In this document: positions 27,889 through 42,732 of the stretch, piece after piece
Layout: every line of letters starts with the position of its first letter
Position numbering within the stretch: position 1 is the first letter of the stretch
Notes under the pieces: generated by a model
Told to the model about the DNA's origin: nothing
Seen by the model: only the letters and a program-made list of their open reading frames with translations
The model's database searches: none
Position numbers and translations under genes: made by a program
Assembly (NCBI RefSeq): GCF_933775445.1
Contig: NC_065876.1
Location: 19,034,001-19,098,000 of the forward strand
Source: Argentina anserina
Lineage: Eukaryota > Streptophyta > Magnoliopsida > Rosales > Rosaceae
Direction: 5' to 3'
Length of the DNA: 64,000 nucleotides

Positions 27889-30436
27889 AGAAACTCGCAT
27901 CAGAAAGCGTTACAGAAAGATACTCAAACGAGAATTGAAAAGATACTCAAATTGCAAAAGTAAACATACTCAAACGATAGAAAGATACTCAGTTTGAAAG
28001 AAACACAGGCCCACACTGGAAACACTCTCAAATTCAATAGAAACTCGCATCAGAAAGCCTTACAGAAAGATACTCAAACGAGAATTGAAATGATACTCAA
28101 AGTGCAATATTAAACATACTAAAACGAAAGAAAGATACTCAGTTTGAAAGAAACACACGCCCACACTGGAAACACTCTCAAATTCAATAGAAACTCGCAT
28201 CAGAAAGCCTTACAGAAAGATACTCAAACGAGAATTGAAAAGATACTCAAATTGCAATAGTAAACATACTCAAACGATAGAAAGATACTCAGTTTGAAAG
28301 AAACACACGCCCACACTGGAAACACTCTCAAATTCAAGAGAAACTCGCATCAGAAAAAAGTTCAGAAAGATACTCAAACGAGAATTGAAAAGATACTCAA
28401 ATTGCAATAGTAAACATACTCAAACGATAGAAAGATACTCAGTTTGAAAGAAACACACGCCCACACTGGAAACACTCTCAAATTCAAGAGAAACACGCAT
28501 CAGAAAGCCGTTCAGAAAGATACTCAAACGAGGATTGAAAAGTTACTCAAATTGCAATAGTAAACATACTCAAACGATAGAAAGATACTCAGTTTGAAAG
28601 AAACACAGGCCCACACTGGAAACACTCTCAAATTCAATAGAAACTCGCATCAGAAAGCGTTACAGAAAGATACTCAAACGAGAATTGAAAAGATACTCAA
28701 ATTGCAAAAGTAAACATACTCAAACGATAGAAAGATACTCAGTTTGAAAGAAACACAGGCCCACACTGGAAACACTCTCAAATTCAATAGAAACTCGCAT
28801 CAGAAAGCGTTACAGAAAGATACTCAAACGAGAATTGAAAAGATACTCAAATTGCAAAAGTAAACATACTCAAACGATAGAAAGATACTCAGTTTGAAAG
28901 AAACACACGCCCAGACTGGAAACACTCTCAAATTAAAGAGAAACTCGCTTCAGAAAGCCGTTCAAAAAGATACTCAAACGAGAATTGAAATGATACTCAG
29001 AGTGCAATAGTAAACATACTCAAACGATAGAAAGATACTCAGTTTGAAAGAAACACACGCCCACACTGGAAACACTCTCAAATTCAATAGAAACTCGAAC
29101 CAGGAAGACTTACAGAAAGATACTCAAACGAGAATTGAAATGATACTCAAAGTGCAATATTAAACATACTCAAACGATAGAAAGATACTCAGTTTGAAAG
29201 AAACACACGCCCACACTGGAAACACTCTCAAATTCAAGAGAAACTCGCATCAGAAAAACGTTCAGAAAGATACTCAAACGAGAATTGAAAAGATACTCAA
29301 ATTGCAATAGTAAACATACTCAAACGATAGAAAGATACTCAGTTTGAAAGAAACACACGCACACACTGGAAACACTCTCAAATTCAATAGAAACTCGAAC
29401 CAGAAAGACTTACAGAAAGATACTCAAACGAGAATTGAAAAGATACTCAAATTGCAATAGTAAACATACTCAAACGATAGAAAGATACTCAGTTTGAAAG
29501 AAACACACGCCCACACTGGATACACTCTCAAATTCAAGAGAAACTCGCATCAGAAAAACGTTCAGAAAGATACTCAAACGAGAATTGAAAAGATACTCAA
29601 ATTGCAATAGTAAACATACTCAAACGATAGAAAGATATTCAGTTTGAAAGAAACACACGCACACACTGGAAACACTCTCAAATTCAAGAGAAACACGCAT
29701 CAGAAAGCCGTTCAGAAAGATACTCAAACGAGGATTGAAAAGTTACTCAAATTGCAATAGTAAACATACTCAAACGATAGAAAGATACTCAGTTTGAAAG
29801 AAACACACGCCCACACTGGAAACACTCTCAAATTCAATAGAAACTCGCATCAGAAAGCGTTACAGAAAGATACTCAAACGAGAATTGAAAAGATACTCAA
29901 ATTGCAAAAGTAAACATACTCAAACGATAGAAAGATACTCAGTTTGAAAGAAACACAGGCCCACACTGGAAACACTCTCAAATTCAATAGAAACTCGAAC
30001 CAGAAAGACTTACAGAAAGATACTCAAACGAGAATTGAAATGATACTCAAATTGCAAAAGTAAACATACTCAAACGATAGAAAGATACTCAGTTTGAAAG
30101 AAACACACGCCCAGACTGGAAACACTCTCAAATTCAAGAGAAACTCGCATCAGAAAGCCGTTCAGAAAGATACTCAAACGAGAATTGAAATGATACTCAA
30201 AGTGCAATAGTAAACATACTCAAACGATAGAAAGATACTCAGTTTGAAAGAAACACACGCCCACACTGGAAACACTCTCAAATTCAATAGAAACTCGAAC
30301 CAGAAAGACTTACAGAAAGATACTCAAACGAGAATTGAAAAGATACTCAAATTGCAAAAGTAAACATACTCAAACGATAGAAAGATACTCAGTTTGAAAG
30401 AAACACGCCCACACTGGAAACACTCTCAAATTCAAG
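27889..30436 (+). repeat. Long-range copy of the 18.9-22.6 kb domain
   Basis: 'ctctaaaatacaa' at 18,881 and 27,875, and 'caatattaaac' with 'actaaaac' at 19,111 and 28,105, are both 8,994 bp apart (60 monomers minus the 6 bp lost in three deleted monomers). To the right, 'atattcag' (21,691 and 29,635) is 7,944 bp apart. The 1,050-bp difference equals the 7-monomer unit, which is present twice on the left and once here. Confidence 0.8.
30289..30436 (+). repeat. 148-bp monomer, 2-bp deletion
   Basis: Fourth 'gaaccag' monomer with 'aaacacgccc', 5,098 bp after the third (34 monomers minus 2 bp). Confidence 0.93.
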
Positions 30437-33400
30437 AGAAACTCGCATCAGAAAGCGTTACAGAAAGATACTCAAACGAGAATTGAAAAGATACTCAAAT
30501 TGCAATAGTAAACATACTCAAACGATAGAAAGATACTCAGTTTGAAAGAAACACACGCCCACACTGGAAACACTCTCAAATTCAAGAGAAACACGCATCA
30601 GAAAGCCGTTCAGAAAGATACTCAAACGAGGATTGAAAAGTTACTCAAATTGCAATAGTAAACATACTCAAACGATAGAAAGATACTCAGTTTGAAAGAA
30701 ACACACGCCCACACTGGAAACACTCTCAAATTCAAGAGAAACTCGCATCAGAAAAACGTTCAGAAAGATACTCAAACGAGAATTGAAATGATACTCAAAG
30801 TGCAATAGTAAACATACTCAAACGATAGAAAGATACTCAGTTTGAAAGAAACACACTCCCACACTGGAAACACTCTCAAATTCAATAGAAACTCGGATCA
30901 GAAAGCCTTACAGAAAGATACTCAAACGAGAATTGTAAAGATACTCAAATTGCAATAGTAAACATACTCAAACGATAGAAACATACTCAGTTTGAAAGAA
31001 ACACACGCCCACACTGGAAACACTCTCAAATTCAAGAGAAACTCGCATCAGAAAAACGTTCAGAAAGATACTCAAACGAGAATTGAAAAGATACTCAAAT
31101 TGCAATAGTAAACATACTCAAACGATAGAAAGATACTCAGTTTGAAAGAAACACACGTCCACACTGGAAACACTCTCAAATTCAATAGAAACTCGAATCA
31201 GAAAGACTTACAGAAAGATACTGAAACGAGAATTGAAATGATACTCAAAGTGCATTATTAAACATACTAAAACGAAAGAAAGATACTCAGTTTGAAAGAA
31301 ACACACGCCCACACTGGAAACACTCTCAAATTCAATAGAAACTCGCATCAGAAAGCCTTACAGAAAGATACTCAAACGAGAATTGAAAAGATACTCAAAT
31401 TGCAATAGTAAACATACTCAAACGATAGAAAGATATTCAGTTTGAAAGAAACACACGCCCACACTGGAAACACTCTCAAATTCAAGAGAAACTCGCATCA
31501 GAAAAACGTTCAGAAAGATACTCAAACGAGAATTGAAAAGATACTCAAATTGCAATAGTAAACATACTCAAACGATAGAAAGATACTCAGTTTGAAAGAA
31601 ACACACGCCCACACTGGAAACACTCTCAAATTCAAGAGAAACACGCATCAGAAAGCCGTTCAGAAAGATACTCAAACGAGGATTGAAAAGTTACTCAAAT
31701 TGCAATAGTAAACATACTCAAACGATAGAAAGATACTCAGTTTGAAAGAAACACACGCCCACACTGGAAACACTCTCAAATTCAAGAGAAACTCGCATCA
31801 GAAAAACGTTCAGAAAGATACTCAAACGAGAATTGAAAAGATACTCAAATTGCAATAGTAAACATACTCAAACGATAGAAAGATACTCAGTTTGAAAGAA
31901 ACACACGCCCAGACTGGAAACACTCTCAAATTCAATAGAAACTCGCATCAGAAAGCGTTACAGAAAGATACTCAAACGAGAATTGAAAAGATACTCAAAT
32001 TGCAAAAGTAAACATACTCAAACGATAGAAAGATACTCAGTTTGAAAGAAACACAGGCCCACACTGGAAACACTCTCAAATTCAATAGAAACTCGCATCA
32101 GAAAGCGTTATAGAAAGATACTCAAACGAGAATTGAAATGATACTCAAAGTGCAATATTAAACATACTCAAACGATAGAAAGATACTCAGTTTGAAAGAA
32201 ACACACGCCCACACTGGAAACACTCTCAAATTCAATAGAAACTCGCATCAGAAAGCCTTACAGAAAGATACTCAAACGAGAATTGAAAAGATACTCAAAT
32301 TGCAAAAGTAAACATACTCAAACGATAGAAAGATACTCAGTTTGAAAGAAACACAGGCCCACACTGGAAACACTCTCAAATTCAATAGAAACTCGCATCA
32401 GAAAGCCTTACAGAAAGATACTCAAACGAGAATTGAAAAGATACTCAAATTGCAATAGTAAACATACTCAAACGATAGAAAGATACTCAGTTTGAAAGAA
32501 ACACACGCCCACACTGGAAACACTCTCAAATTCAAGAGAAACTCGCATCAGAAAAAAGTTCAGAAAGATACTCAAACGAGAATTGAAAAGATACTCAAAT
32601 TGCAATAGTAAACATACTCAAAAGATAGAAAGATACTCAGTTTGAAAGAAACACACGCCCACACTGGAAACACTCTCAAATTCAAGAGAAACACGCATCA
32701 GAAAGCCGTTCAGAAAGATACTCAAACGAGGATTGAAAAGTTACTCAAATTGCAATAGTAAACATACTCAAACGATAGAAAGATACTCAGTTTGAAAGAA
32801 ACACAGGCCCACACTGGAAACACTCTCAAATTCAATAGAAACTCGCATCAGAAAGCGTTACAGAAAGATACTCAAACGAGAATTGAAAAGATACTCAAAT
32901 TGCAAAAGTAAACATACTCAAACGATAGAAAGATACTCAGTTTGAAAGAAACACACGCCCAGACTGGAAACACTCTCAAATTGAAGAGAAACTCGCTTCA
33001 GAAAGCCGTTCAAAAAGATACTCAAACGAGAATTGAAATGATACTCAGAGTGCAATAGTAAACATACTCAAACGATAGAAAGATACTCAGTTTGAAAGAA
33101 ACACACGCCCACACTGGAAACACTCTCAAATTCAATATAAACTCGAACCAGAAAGACTTACAGAAAGATACTCAAACGAGAATTGAAATGATACTCAAAG
33201 TGCAATATTAAACATACTCAAACGATAGAAAGATACTCAGTTTGAAAGAAACACACGCCCACACTGGAAACACTCTCAAATTCAAGAGAAACTCGCATCA
33301 GAACACCGTTCAGAAAGATACTCAAACGAGAATTGAAAAGATACTCAAATTGCAATAGTAAAAATACTCAAACGATAGAAAGATACTCAGTTTGAAAGAA

Positions 33401-34336
33401 ACACACGCCCAGACTGGAAACACTCTCAAATTCAAGAGAAACTCGCATCAGAAAGCCGTTCAGAAAGATACTCAAACGAGAATTGAAATGATACTCAAAG
33501 TGCAATAGTAAACATACTCAAACGATAGAAAGATACTCAGTTTGAAAGAAACACACGCCCACACTGGAAACACTCTCAAATTCAATAGAAACTCGCATCA
33601 GAAAGCCTTACAGAAAGATACTCAAACGAGAATTGAAAAGATACTCAAATTGCAATAGTAAAAATACTCAAACGATAGAAAGATACTCAGTTTGAAAGAA
33701 ACACACTCCCACACTGGAAACACTCTCAAATTCAATAGAAACTCGCATCAGAAAGCCGTTCAGAAAGATACTCAAACGAGGATTGAAAAGTTACTCAAAT
33801 TGCAATAGTAAACATACTCAAACGATAGAAAGATACTCAGTTTGAAAGAAACACACGCCCACACTGGAAACACTCTCAAATTCAATAGAAACTCGCATCA
33901 GAAAGCGTTACAGAAAGATACTTAAACGAGAATTGAAAAGATACTCAAATTGCAAAAGTAAACATACTCAAACGATAGAAAGATACTCAGTTTGAAAGAA
34001 ACACAGGCCCACACTGGAAACACTCTCAAATTCAATAGAAACTCGAACCAGAAAGACTTACAGAAAGATACTCAAACGAGAATTGAAATGATACTCAAAT
34101 TGCAAAAGTAAACATACTCAAACGATAGAAAGATACTCAGTTTGAAAGAAACACACGCCCAGACTGGAAACACTCTCAAATTCAAGAGAAACTCGCATCA
34201 GAAAGCCGTTCAGAAAGATACTCAAACGAGAATTGAAATGATACTCAAAGTGCAATAGTAAACATACTCAAACGATAGAAAGATACTCAGTTTGAAAGAA
34301 ACACACGCCCACACTGGAAACACTCTCAAATTCAAT

Positions 34337-34484
34337 AGAAACTCGAACCAGAAAGACTTACAGAAAGATACTCAAACGAGAATTGAAAAGATACTCAAAT
34401 TGCAAAAGTAAACATACTCAAACGATAGAAAGATACTCAGTTTGAAAGAAACACGCCCACACTGGAAACACTCTCAAATTCAAG
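34337..34484 (+). repeat. 148-bp monomer, 2-bp deletion
   Basis: Fifth copy of the deletion, 4,048 bp (27 monomers minus 2 bp) after the fourth. Confidence 0.93.
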
Positions 34485-37400
34485 AGAAACTCGCATCAGA
34501 AAGCGTTACAGAAAGATACTCAAACGAGAATTGAAAAGATACTCAAATTGCAAAAGTAAACATACTCAAACGATAGAAAGATACTCAGTTTGAAAGAAAC
34601 ACACGCCCAGACTGGAAACACTCTCAAATTCAATAGAAACTCGCATCAGAAAGCCGTTCAGAAAGATACTCAAACGAGAATTGAAATGATACTCAAAGTG
34701 CAATAGTAAACATACTCAAACGATAGAAAGATACTCAGTTTGAAAGAAACACACTCCCACACTGGAAACACTCTCAAATTCAATAGAAACTCGGATCAGA
34801 AAGCCTTACAGAAAGATACTCAAACGAGAATTGTAAAGATACTCAAATTGCAATAGTAAACATACTCAAACGATAGAAACATACTCAGTTTGAAAGAAAC
34901 ACACGCCCACACTGGAAACACTCTCAAATTCAAGAGAAACTCGCATCAGAAAAACGTTCAGAAAGATACTCAAACGAGAATTGAAAAGATACTCAAATTG
35001 CAATAGTAAACATACTCAAACGATAGAAAGATACTCAGTTTGAAAGAAACACACGTCCACACTGGAAACACTCTCAAATTCAATAGAAACTCGAATCAGA
35101 AAGACTTACAGAAAGATACTGAAACGAGAATTGAAATGATACTCAAAGTGCAATATTAAACATACTAAAACGAAAGAAAGATACTCAGTTTGAAAGAAAC
35201 ACACGCCCACACTGGAAACACTCTCAAATTCAATAGAAACTCGCATCAGAAAGCCTTACAGAAAGATACTCAAACGAGAATTGAAAAGATACTCAAATTG
35301 CAATAGTAAACATACTCAAACGATAGAAAGATATTCAGTTTGAAAGAAACACACGCCCACACTGGAAACACTCTCAAATTCAAGAGAAACTCGCATCAGA
35401 AAAACGTTCAGAAAGATACTCAAACGAGAATTGAAAAGATACTCAAATTGCAATAGTAAACATACTCAAACGATAGAAAGATACTCAGTTTGAAAGAAAC
35501 ACACGCCCACACTGGAAACACTCTCAAATTCAAGAGAAACACGCATCAGAAAGCCGTTCAGAAAGATACTCAAACGAGGATTGAAAAGTTACTCAAATTG
35601 CAATAGTAAACATACTCAAACGATAGAAAGATACTCAGTTTGAAAGAAACACACGCCCACACTGGAAACACTCTCAAATTCAAGAGAAACTCGCATCAGA
35701 AAAACGTTCAGAAAGATACTCAAACGAGAATTGAAAAGATACTCAAATTGCAATAGTAAACATACTCAAACGATAGAAAGATACTCAGTTTGAAAGAAAC
35801 ACACGCCCACACTGGAAACACTCTCAAATTCAATAGAAACTCGCATCAGAAAGCGTTACAGAAAGATACTCAAACGAGAATTGAAAAGATACTCAAATTG
35901 CAAAAGTAAACATACTCAAACGATAGAAAGATACTCAGTTTGAAAGAAACACAGGCCCACACTGGAAACACTCTCAAATTCAATAGAAACTCGCATCAGA
36001 AAGCGTTATAGAAAGATACTCAAACGAGAATTGAAATGATACTCAAAGTGCAATATTAAACATACTCAAACGAAAGAAAGATACTCAGTTTGAAAGAAAC
36101 ACACGCCCACACTGGAAACACTCTCAAATTCAATAGAAACTCGCATCGGAAAGCCTTACAGAAAGATACTCAAACGAGAATTGAAAAGATACTCAAATTG
36201 CAAAAGTAAACATACTCAAACGATAGAAAGATACTCAGTTTGAAAGAAACACAGGCCCACACTGGAAACACTCTCAAATTCAATAGAAACTCGCATCAGA
36301 AAGCCTTACAGAAAGATACTCAAACGAGAATTGAAAAGATACTCAAATTGCAATAGTAAACATACTCAAACGATAGAAAGATACTCAGTTTGAAAGAAAC
36401 ACACGCCCACACTGGAAACACTCTCAAATTCAAGAGAAACTCGCATCAGAAAAAAGTTCAGAAAGATACTCAAACGAGAATTGAAAAGATACTCAAATTG
36501 CAATAGTAAACATACTCAAACGATAGAAAGATACTCAGTTTGAAAGAAACACACGCCCACACTGGAAACACTCTCAAATTCAATAGAAACACGCATCAGA
36601 AAGCCGTTCAGAAAGATACTCAAACGAGGATTGAAAAGTTACTCAAATTGCAATAGTAAACATACTCAAACGATAGAAAGATACTCAGTTTGAAAGAAAC
36701 ACAGGCCCACACTGGAAACACTCTCAAATTCAATAGAAACTCGCATCAGAAAGCGTTACAGAAAGATACTCAAACGAGAATTGAAAAGATACTCAAATTG
36801 CAAAAGTAAACATACTCAAACGATAGAAAGATACTCAGTTTGAAAGAAACACACGCCCAGACTGGAAACACTCTCAAATTGAAGAGAAACTCGCTTCAGA
36901 AAGCCGTTCAAAAAGATACTCAAACGAGAATTGAAATGATACTCAGAGTGCAATAGTAAACATACTCAAACGATAGAAAGATACTCAGTTTGAAAGAAAC
37001 ACACGCCCACACTGGAAACACTCTCAAATTCAATATAAACTCGAACCAGAAAGACTTACAGAAAGATACTCAAACGAGAATTGAAATGATACTCAAAGTG
37101 CAATATTAAACATACTCAAACGATAGAAAGATACTCAGTTTGAAAGAAACACACGCCCACACTGGAAACACTCTCAAATTCAAGAGAAACTCGCATCAGA
37201 AAAACGTTCAGAAAGATACTCAAACGAGAATTGAAAAGATACTCAAATTGCAATAGTAAAAATACTCAAACGATAGAAAGATACTCAGTTTGAAAGAAAC
37301 ACACGCCCACACTGGAAACACTCTCAAATTCAAGAGAAACTCGCATCAGAAAGCCGTTCAGAAAGATACTCAAACGAGAATTGAAATGATACTCAAAGTG

Positions 37401-38534
37401 CAATAGTAAACATACTCAAACGATAGAAAGATACTCAGTTTGAAAGAAACACAGGCCCACACTGGAAACACTCTCAAATTCAATAGAAACTCGAACCAGA
37501 AAGACTTACAGAAAGATACTCAAACGAGAATTGAAATGATACTCAAATTGCAAAAGTAAACATACTCAAACGATAGAAAGATACTCAGTTTGAAAGAAAC
37601 ACACGCCCAGACTGGAAACACTCTCAAATTCAAGAGAAACTCGCATCAGAAAGCCGTTCAGAAAGATACTCAAACGAGAATTGAAATGATACTCAAAGTG
37701 CAATAGTAAACATACTCAAACGATAGAAAGATACTCAGTTTGAAAGAAACACACGCCCACACTGGAAACACTCTCAAATTCAATAGAAACTCGAACCAGA
37801 AAGCCTTACAGAAAGATACTCAAACGAGAATTGAAAAGATACTCAAATTGCAATAGTAAAAATACTCAAACGATAGAAAGATACTCAGTTTGAAAGAAAC
37901 ACACTCCCACACTGGAAACACTCTCAAATTCAATAGAAACTCGCATCAGAAAGCCGTTCAGAAAGATACTCAAACGAGGATTGAAAAGTTACTCAAATTG
38001 CAATAGTAAACATACTCAAACGATAGAAAGATACTCAGTTTGAAAGAAACACAGGCCCACACTGGAAACACTCTCAAATTCAATAGAAACTCGCATCAGA
38101 AAGCGTTACAGAAAGATACTTAAACGAGAATTGAAAAGATACTCAAATTGCAAAAGTAAACATACTCAAACGATAGAAAGATACTCAGTTTGAAAGAAAC
38201 ACAGGCCCACACTGGAAACACTCTCAAATTCAATAGAAACTCGAACCAGAAAGACTTACAGAAAGATACTCAAACGAGAATTGAAATGATACTCAAATTG
38301 CAAAAGTAAACATACTCAAACGATAGAAAGATACTCAGTTTGAAAGAAACACACGCCCACACTGGAAACACTCTCAAATTCAAGAGAAACTCGCATCAGA
38401 AAGCCGTTCAGAAAGATACTCAAACGAGAATTGAAATGATACTCAAAGTGCAATAGTAAACATACTCAAACGATAGAAAGATACTCAGTTTGAAAGAAAC
38501 ACACGCCCACACTGGAAACACTCTCAAATTCAAT

Positions 38535-38682
38535 AGAAACTCGAACCAGAAAGACTTACAGAAAGATACTCAAACGAGAATTGAAAAGATACTCAAATTG
38601 CAAAAGTAAACATACTCAAACGATAGAAAGATACTCAGTTTGAAAGAAACACGCCCACACTGGAAACACTCTCAAATTCAAG
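38535..38682 (+). repeat. 148-bp monomer, 2-bp deletion; last length variant in the window
   Basis: Sixth copy, 4,198 bp after the fifth. The corresponding 'gaaccag' monomers further right (42,583 and 47,983) are full length. From 38,683 onward the 150-bp phase never changes. Confidence 0.93.
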
Positions 38683-41600
38683 AGAAACTCGCATCAGAAA
38701 GCGTTACAGAAAGATACTCAAACGAGAATTGAAAAGATACTCAAATTGCAAAAGTAAACATACTCAAACGATAGAAAGATACTCAGTTTGAAAGAAACAC
38801 ACGCCCAGACTGGAAACACTCTCAAATTCAATAGAAACTCGCATCAGAAAGCCGTTCAGAAAGATACTCAAACGAGAATTGAAATGATACTCAAAGTGCA
38901 ATAGTAAACATACTCAAACGATAGAAACATACTCAGTTTGAAAGAAACACACTCCCACACTGGAAACACTCTCAAATTCAATAGAAACTCGGATCAGAAA
39001 GCCTTACAGAAAGATACTCAAACGAGAATTGTAAAGATACTCAAATTGCAATAGTAAACATACTCAAACGATAGAAACATACTCAGTTTGAAAGAAACAC
39101 ACGCCCACACTGGAAACACTCTCAAATTCAAGAGAAACTCGCATCAGAAAAACGTTCAGAAAGATACTCAAACGAGAATTGAAAAGATACTCAAATTGCA
39201 ATAGTAAACATACTCAAACGATAGAAAGATACTCAGTTTGAAAGAAACACACGTCCACACTGGAAACACTCTCAAATTCAATAGAAACTCGAATCAGAAA
39301 GACTTACAGAAAGATACTGAAACGAGAATTGAAATGATACTCAAAGTGCATTATTAAACATACTAAAACGAAAGAAAGATACTCAGTTTGAAAGAAACAC
39401 ACGCCCACACTGGAAACACTCTCAAATTCAATAAAAACTCGCATCAGAAAGCCTTACAGAAAGATACTCAAACGAGAATTGAAAAGATACTCAAATTGCA
39501 ATAGTAAACATACTCAAACGATAGAAAGATATTCAGTTTGAAAGAAACACACGCCCACACTGGAAACACTCTCAAATTCAAGAGAAACTCGCATCAGAAA
39601 AACGTTCAGAAAGATACTCAAACGAGAATTGAAAAGATACTCAAATTGCAATAGTAAACATACTCAAACGATAGAAAGATACTCAGTTTGAAAGAAACAC
39701 ACGCCCACACTGGAAACACTCTCAAATTCAAGAGAAACACGCATCAGAAAGCCGTTCAGAAAGATACTCAAACGAGGATTGAAAAGTTACTCAAATTGCA
39801 ATAGTAAACATACTCAAACGATAGAAAGATACTCAGTTTGAAAGAAACACACGCCCACACTGGAAACACTCTCAAATTCAAGAGAAACTCGCATCAGAAA
39901 AACGTTCAGAAAGATACTCAAACGAGAATTGAAAAGATACTCAAATTGCAATAGTAAACATACTCAAACGATAGAAAGATACTCAGTTTGAAAGAAACAC
40001 ACGCCCACACTGGAAACACTCTCAAATTCAATAGAAACTCGCATCAGAAAGCGTTACAGAAAGATACTCAAACGAGAATTGAAAAGATACTCAAATTGCA
40101 AAAGTAAACATACTCAAACGATAGAAAGATACTCAGTTTGAAAGAAACACAGGCCCACACTGGAAACACTCTCAAATTCAATAGAAACTCGCATCAGAAA
40201 GCGTTATAGAAAGATACTCAAACGAGAATTGAAATGATACTCAAAGTGCAATATTAAACATACTCAAACGAAAGAAAGATACTCAGTTTGAAAGAAACAC
40301 ACGCCCACACTGGAAACACTCTCAAATTCAATAGAAACTCGCATCAGAAAGCCTTACAGAAAGATACTCAAACGAGAATTGAAAAGATACTCAAATTGCA
40401 AAAGTAAACATACTCAAACGATAGAAAGATACTCAGTTTGAAAGAAACACAGGCCCACACTGGAAACACTCTCAAATTCAATAGAAACTCGCATCAGAAA
40501 GCCTTACAGAAAGATACTCAAACGAGAATTGAAAAGATACTCAAATTGCAATAGTAAACATACTCAAACGATAGAAAGATACTCAGTTTGAAAGAAACAC
40601 ACGCCCACACTGGAAACACTCTCAAATTCAAGAGAAACTCGCATCAGAAAAAAGTTCAGAAAGATACTCAAACGAGAATTGAAAAGATACTCAAATTGCA
40701 ATAGTAAACATACTCAAACGATAGAAAGATACTCAGTTTGAAAGAAACACACGCCCACACTGGAAACACTCTCAAATTCAATAGAAACTCGCATCAGAAA
40801 GCGTTACAGAAAGATACTCAAACGAGAATTGAAAAGATACTCAAATTGCAAAAGTAAACATACTCAAACGATAGAAAGATACTCAGTTTGAAAGAAACAC
40901 ACGCCCACACTGGAAACACTCTCAAATTCAAGAGAAACACGCATCAGAAAGCCGTTCAGAAAGATACTCAAACGAGGATTGAAAAGTTACTCAAATTGCA
41001 ATAGTAAACATACTCAAACGATAGAAAGATACTCAGTTTGAAAGAAACACAGGCCCACACTGGAAACACTCTCAAATTCAATAGAAACTCGCATCAGAAA
41101 GCGTTACAGAAAGATACTCAAACGAGAATTGAAAAGATACTCAAATTGCAAAAGTAAACATACTCAAACGATAGAAAGATACTCAGTTTGAAAGAAACAC
41201 ACGCCCAGACTGGAAACACTCTCAAATTGAAGAGAAACTCGCTTCAGAAAGCCGTTCAAAAAGATACTCAAACGAGAATTGAAATGATACTCAGAGTGCA
41301 ATAGTAAACATACTCAAACGATAGAAAGATACTCAGTTTGAAAGAAACACACGCCCACACTGGAAACACTCTCAAATTCAATATAAACTCGAATCAGAAA
41401 GACTTACAGAAAGATACTCAAACGAGAATTGAAATGATACTCAAAGTGCAATATTAAACATACTCAAACGATAGAAAGATACTCAGTTTGAAAGAAACAC
41501 ACGCCCACACTGGAAACACTCTCAAATTCAAGAGAAACTCGCATCAGAAAAACGTTCAGAAAGATACTCAAACGAGAATTGAAAAGATACTCAAATTGCA

Positions 41601-42732
41601 ATAGTAAAAATACTCAAACGATAGAAAGATACTCAGTTTGAAAGAAACACACGCCCACACTGGAAACACTCTCAAATTCAAGAGAAACTCGCATCAGAAA
41701 GCCGTTCAGAAAGATACTCAAACGAGAATTGAAATGATACTCAAAGTGCAATAGTAAACATACTCAAACGATAGAAAGATACTCAGTTTGAAAGAAACAC
41801 ACGCCCACACTGGAAACACTCTCAAATTCAATAGAAACTCGCATCAGAAAGCCTTACAGAAAGATACTCAAACGAGAATTGAAAAGATACTCAAATTGCA
41901 ATAGTAAACATACTCAAACGATAGAAAGATACTCAGTTTGAAAGAAACACACTCCCACACTGGAAACACTCTCAAATTCAATAGAAACTCGCATCAGAAA
42001 GCCGTTCAGAAAGATACTCAAACGAGGATTGAAAAGTTACTCAAATTGCAATAGTAAACATACTCAAACGATAGAAAGATACTCAGTTTGAAAGAAACAC
42101 AGGCCCACACTGGAAACACTCTCAAATTCAATAGAAACTCGCATCAGAAAGCGTTACAGAAAGATACTTAAACGAGAATTGAAAAGATACTCAAATTGCA
42201 AAAGTAAACATACTCAAACGATAGAAAGATACTCAGTTTGAAAGAAACACAGGCCCACACTGGAAACACTCTCAAATTCAATAGAAACTCGAACCAGAAA
42301 GACTTACAGAAAGATACTCAAACGAGAATTGAAATGATACTCAAATTGCAAAAGTAAACATACTCAAACGATAGAAAGATACTCAGTTTGAAAGAAACAC
42401 ACGCCCAGACTGGAAACACTCTCAAATTCAAGAGAAACTCGCATCAGAAAGCCGTTCAGAAAGATACTCAAACGAGAATTGAAATGATACTCAAAGTGCA
42501 ATAGTAAACATACTCAAACGATAGAAAGATACTCAGTTTGAAAGAAACACACGCCCACACTGGAAACACTCTCAAATTCAATAGAAACTCGAACCAGAAA
42601 GACTTACAGAAAGATACTCAAACGAGAATTGAAAAGATACTCAAATTGCAAAAGTAAACATACTCAAACGATAGAAAGATACTCAGTTTGAAAGAAACAC
42701 ACGCCCACACTGGAAACACTCTCAAATTCAAG

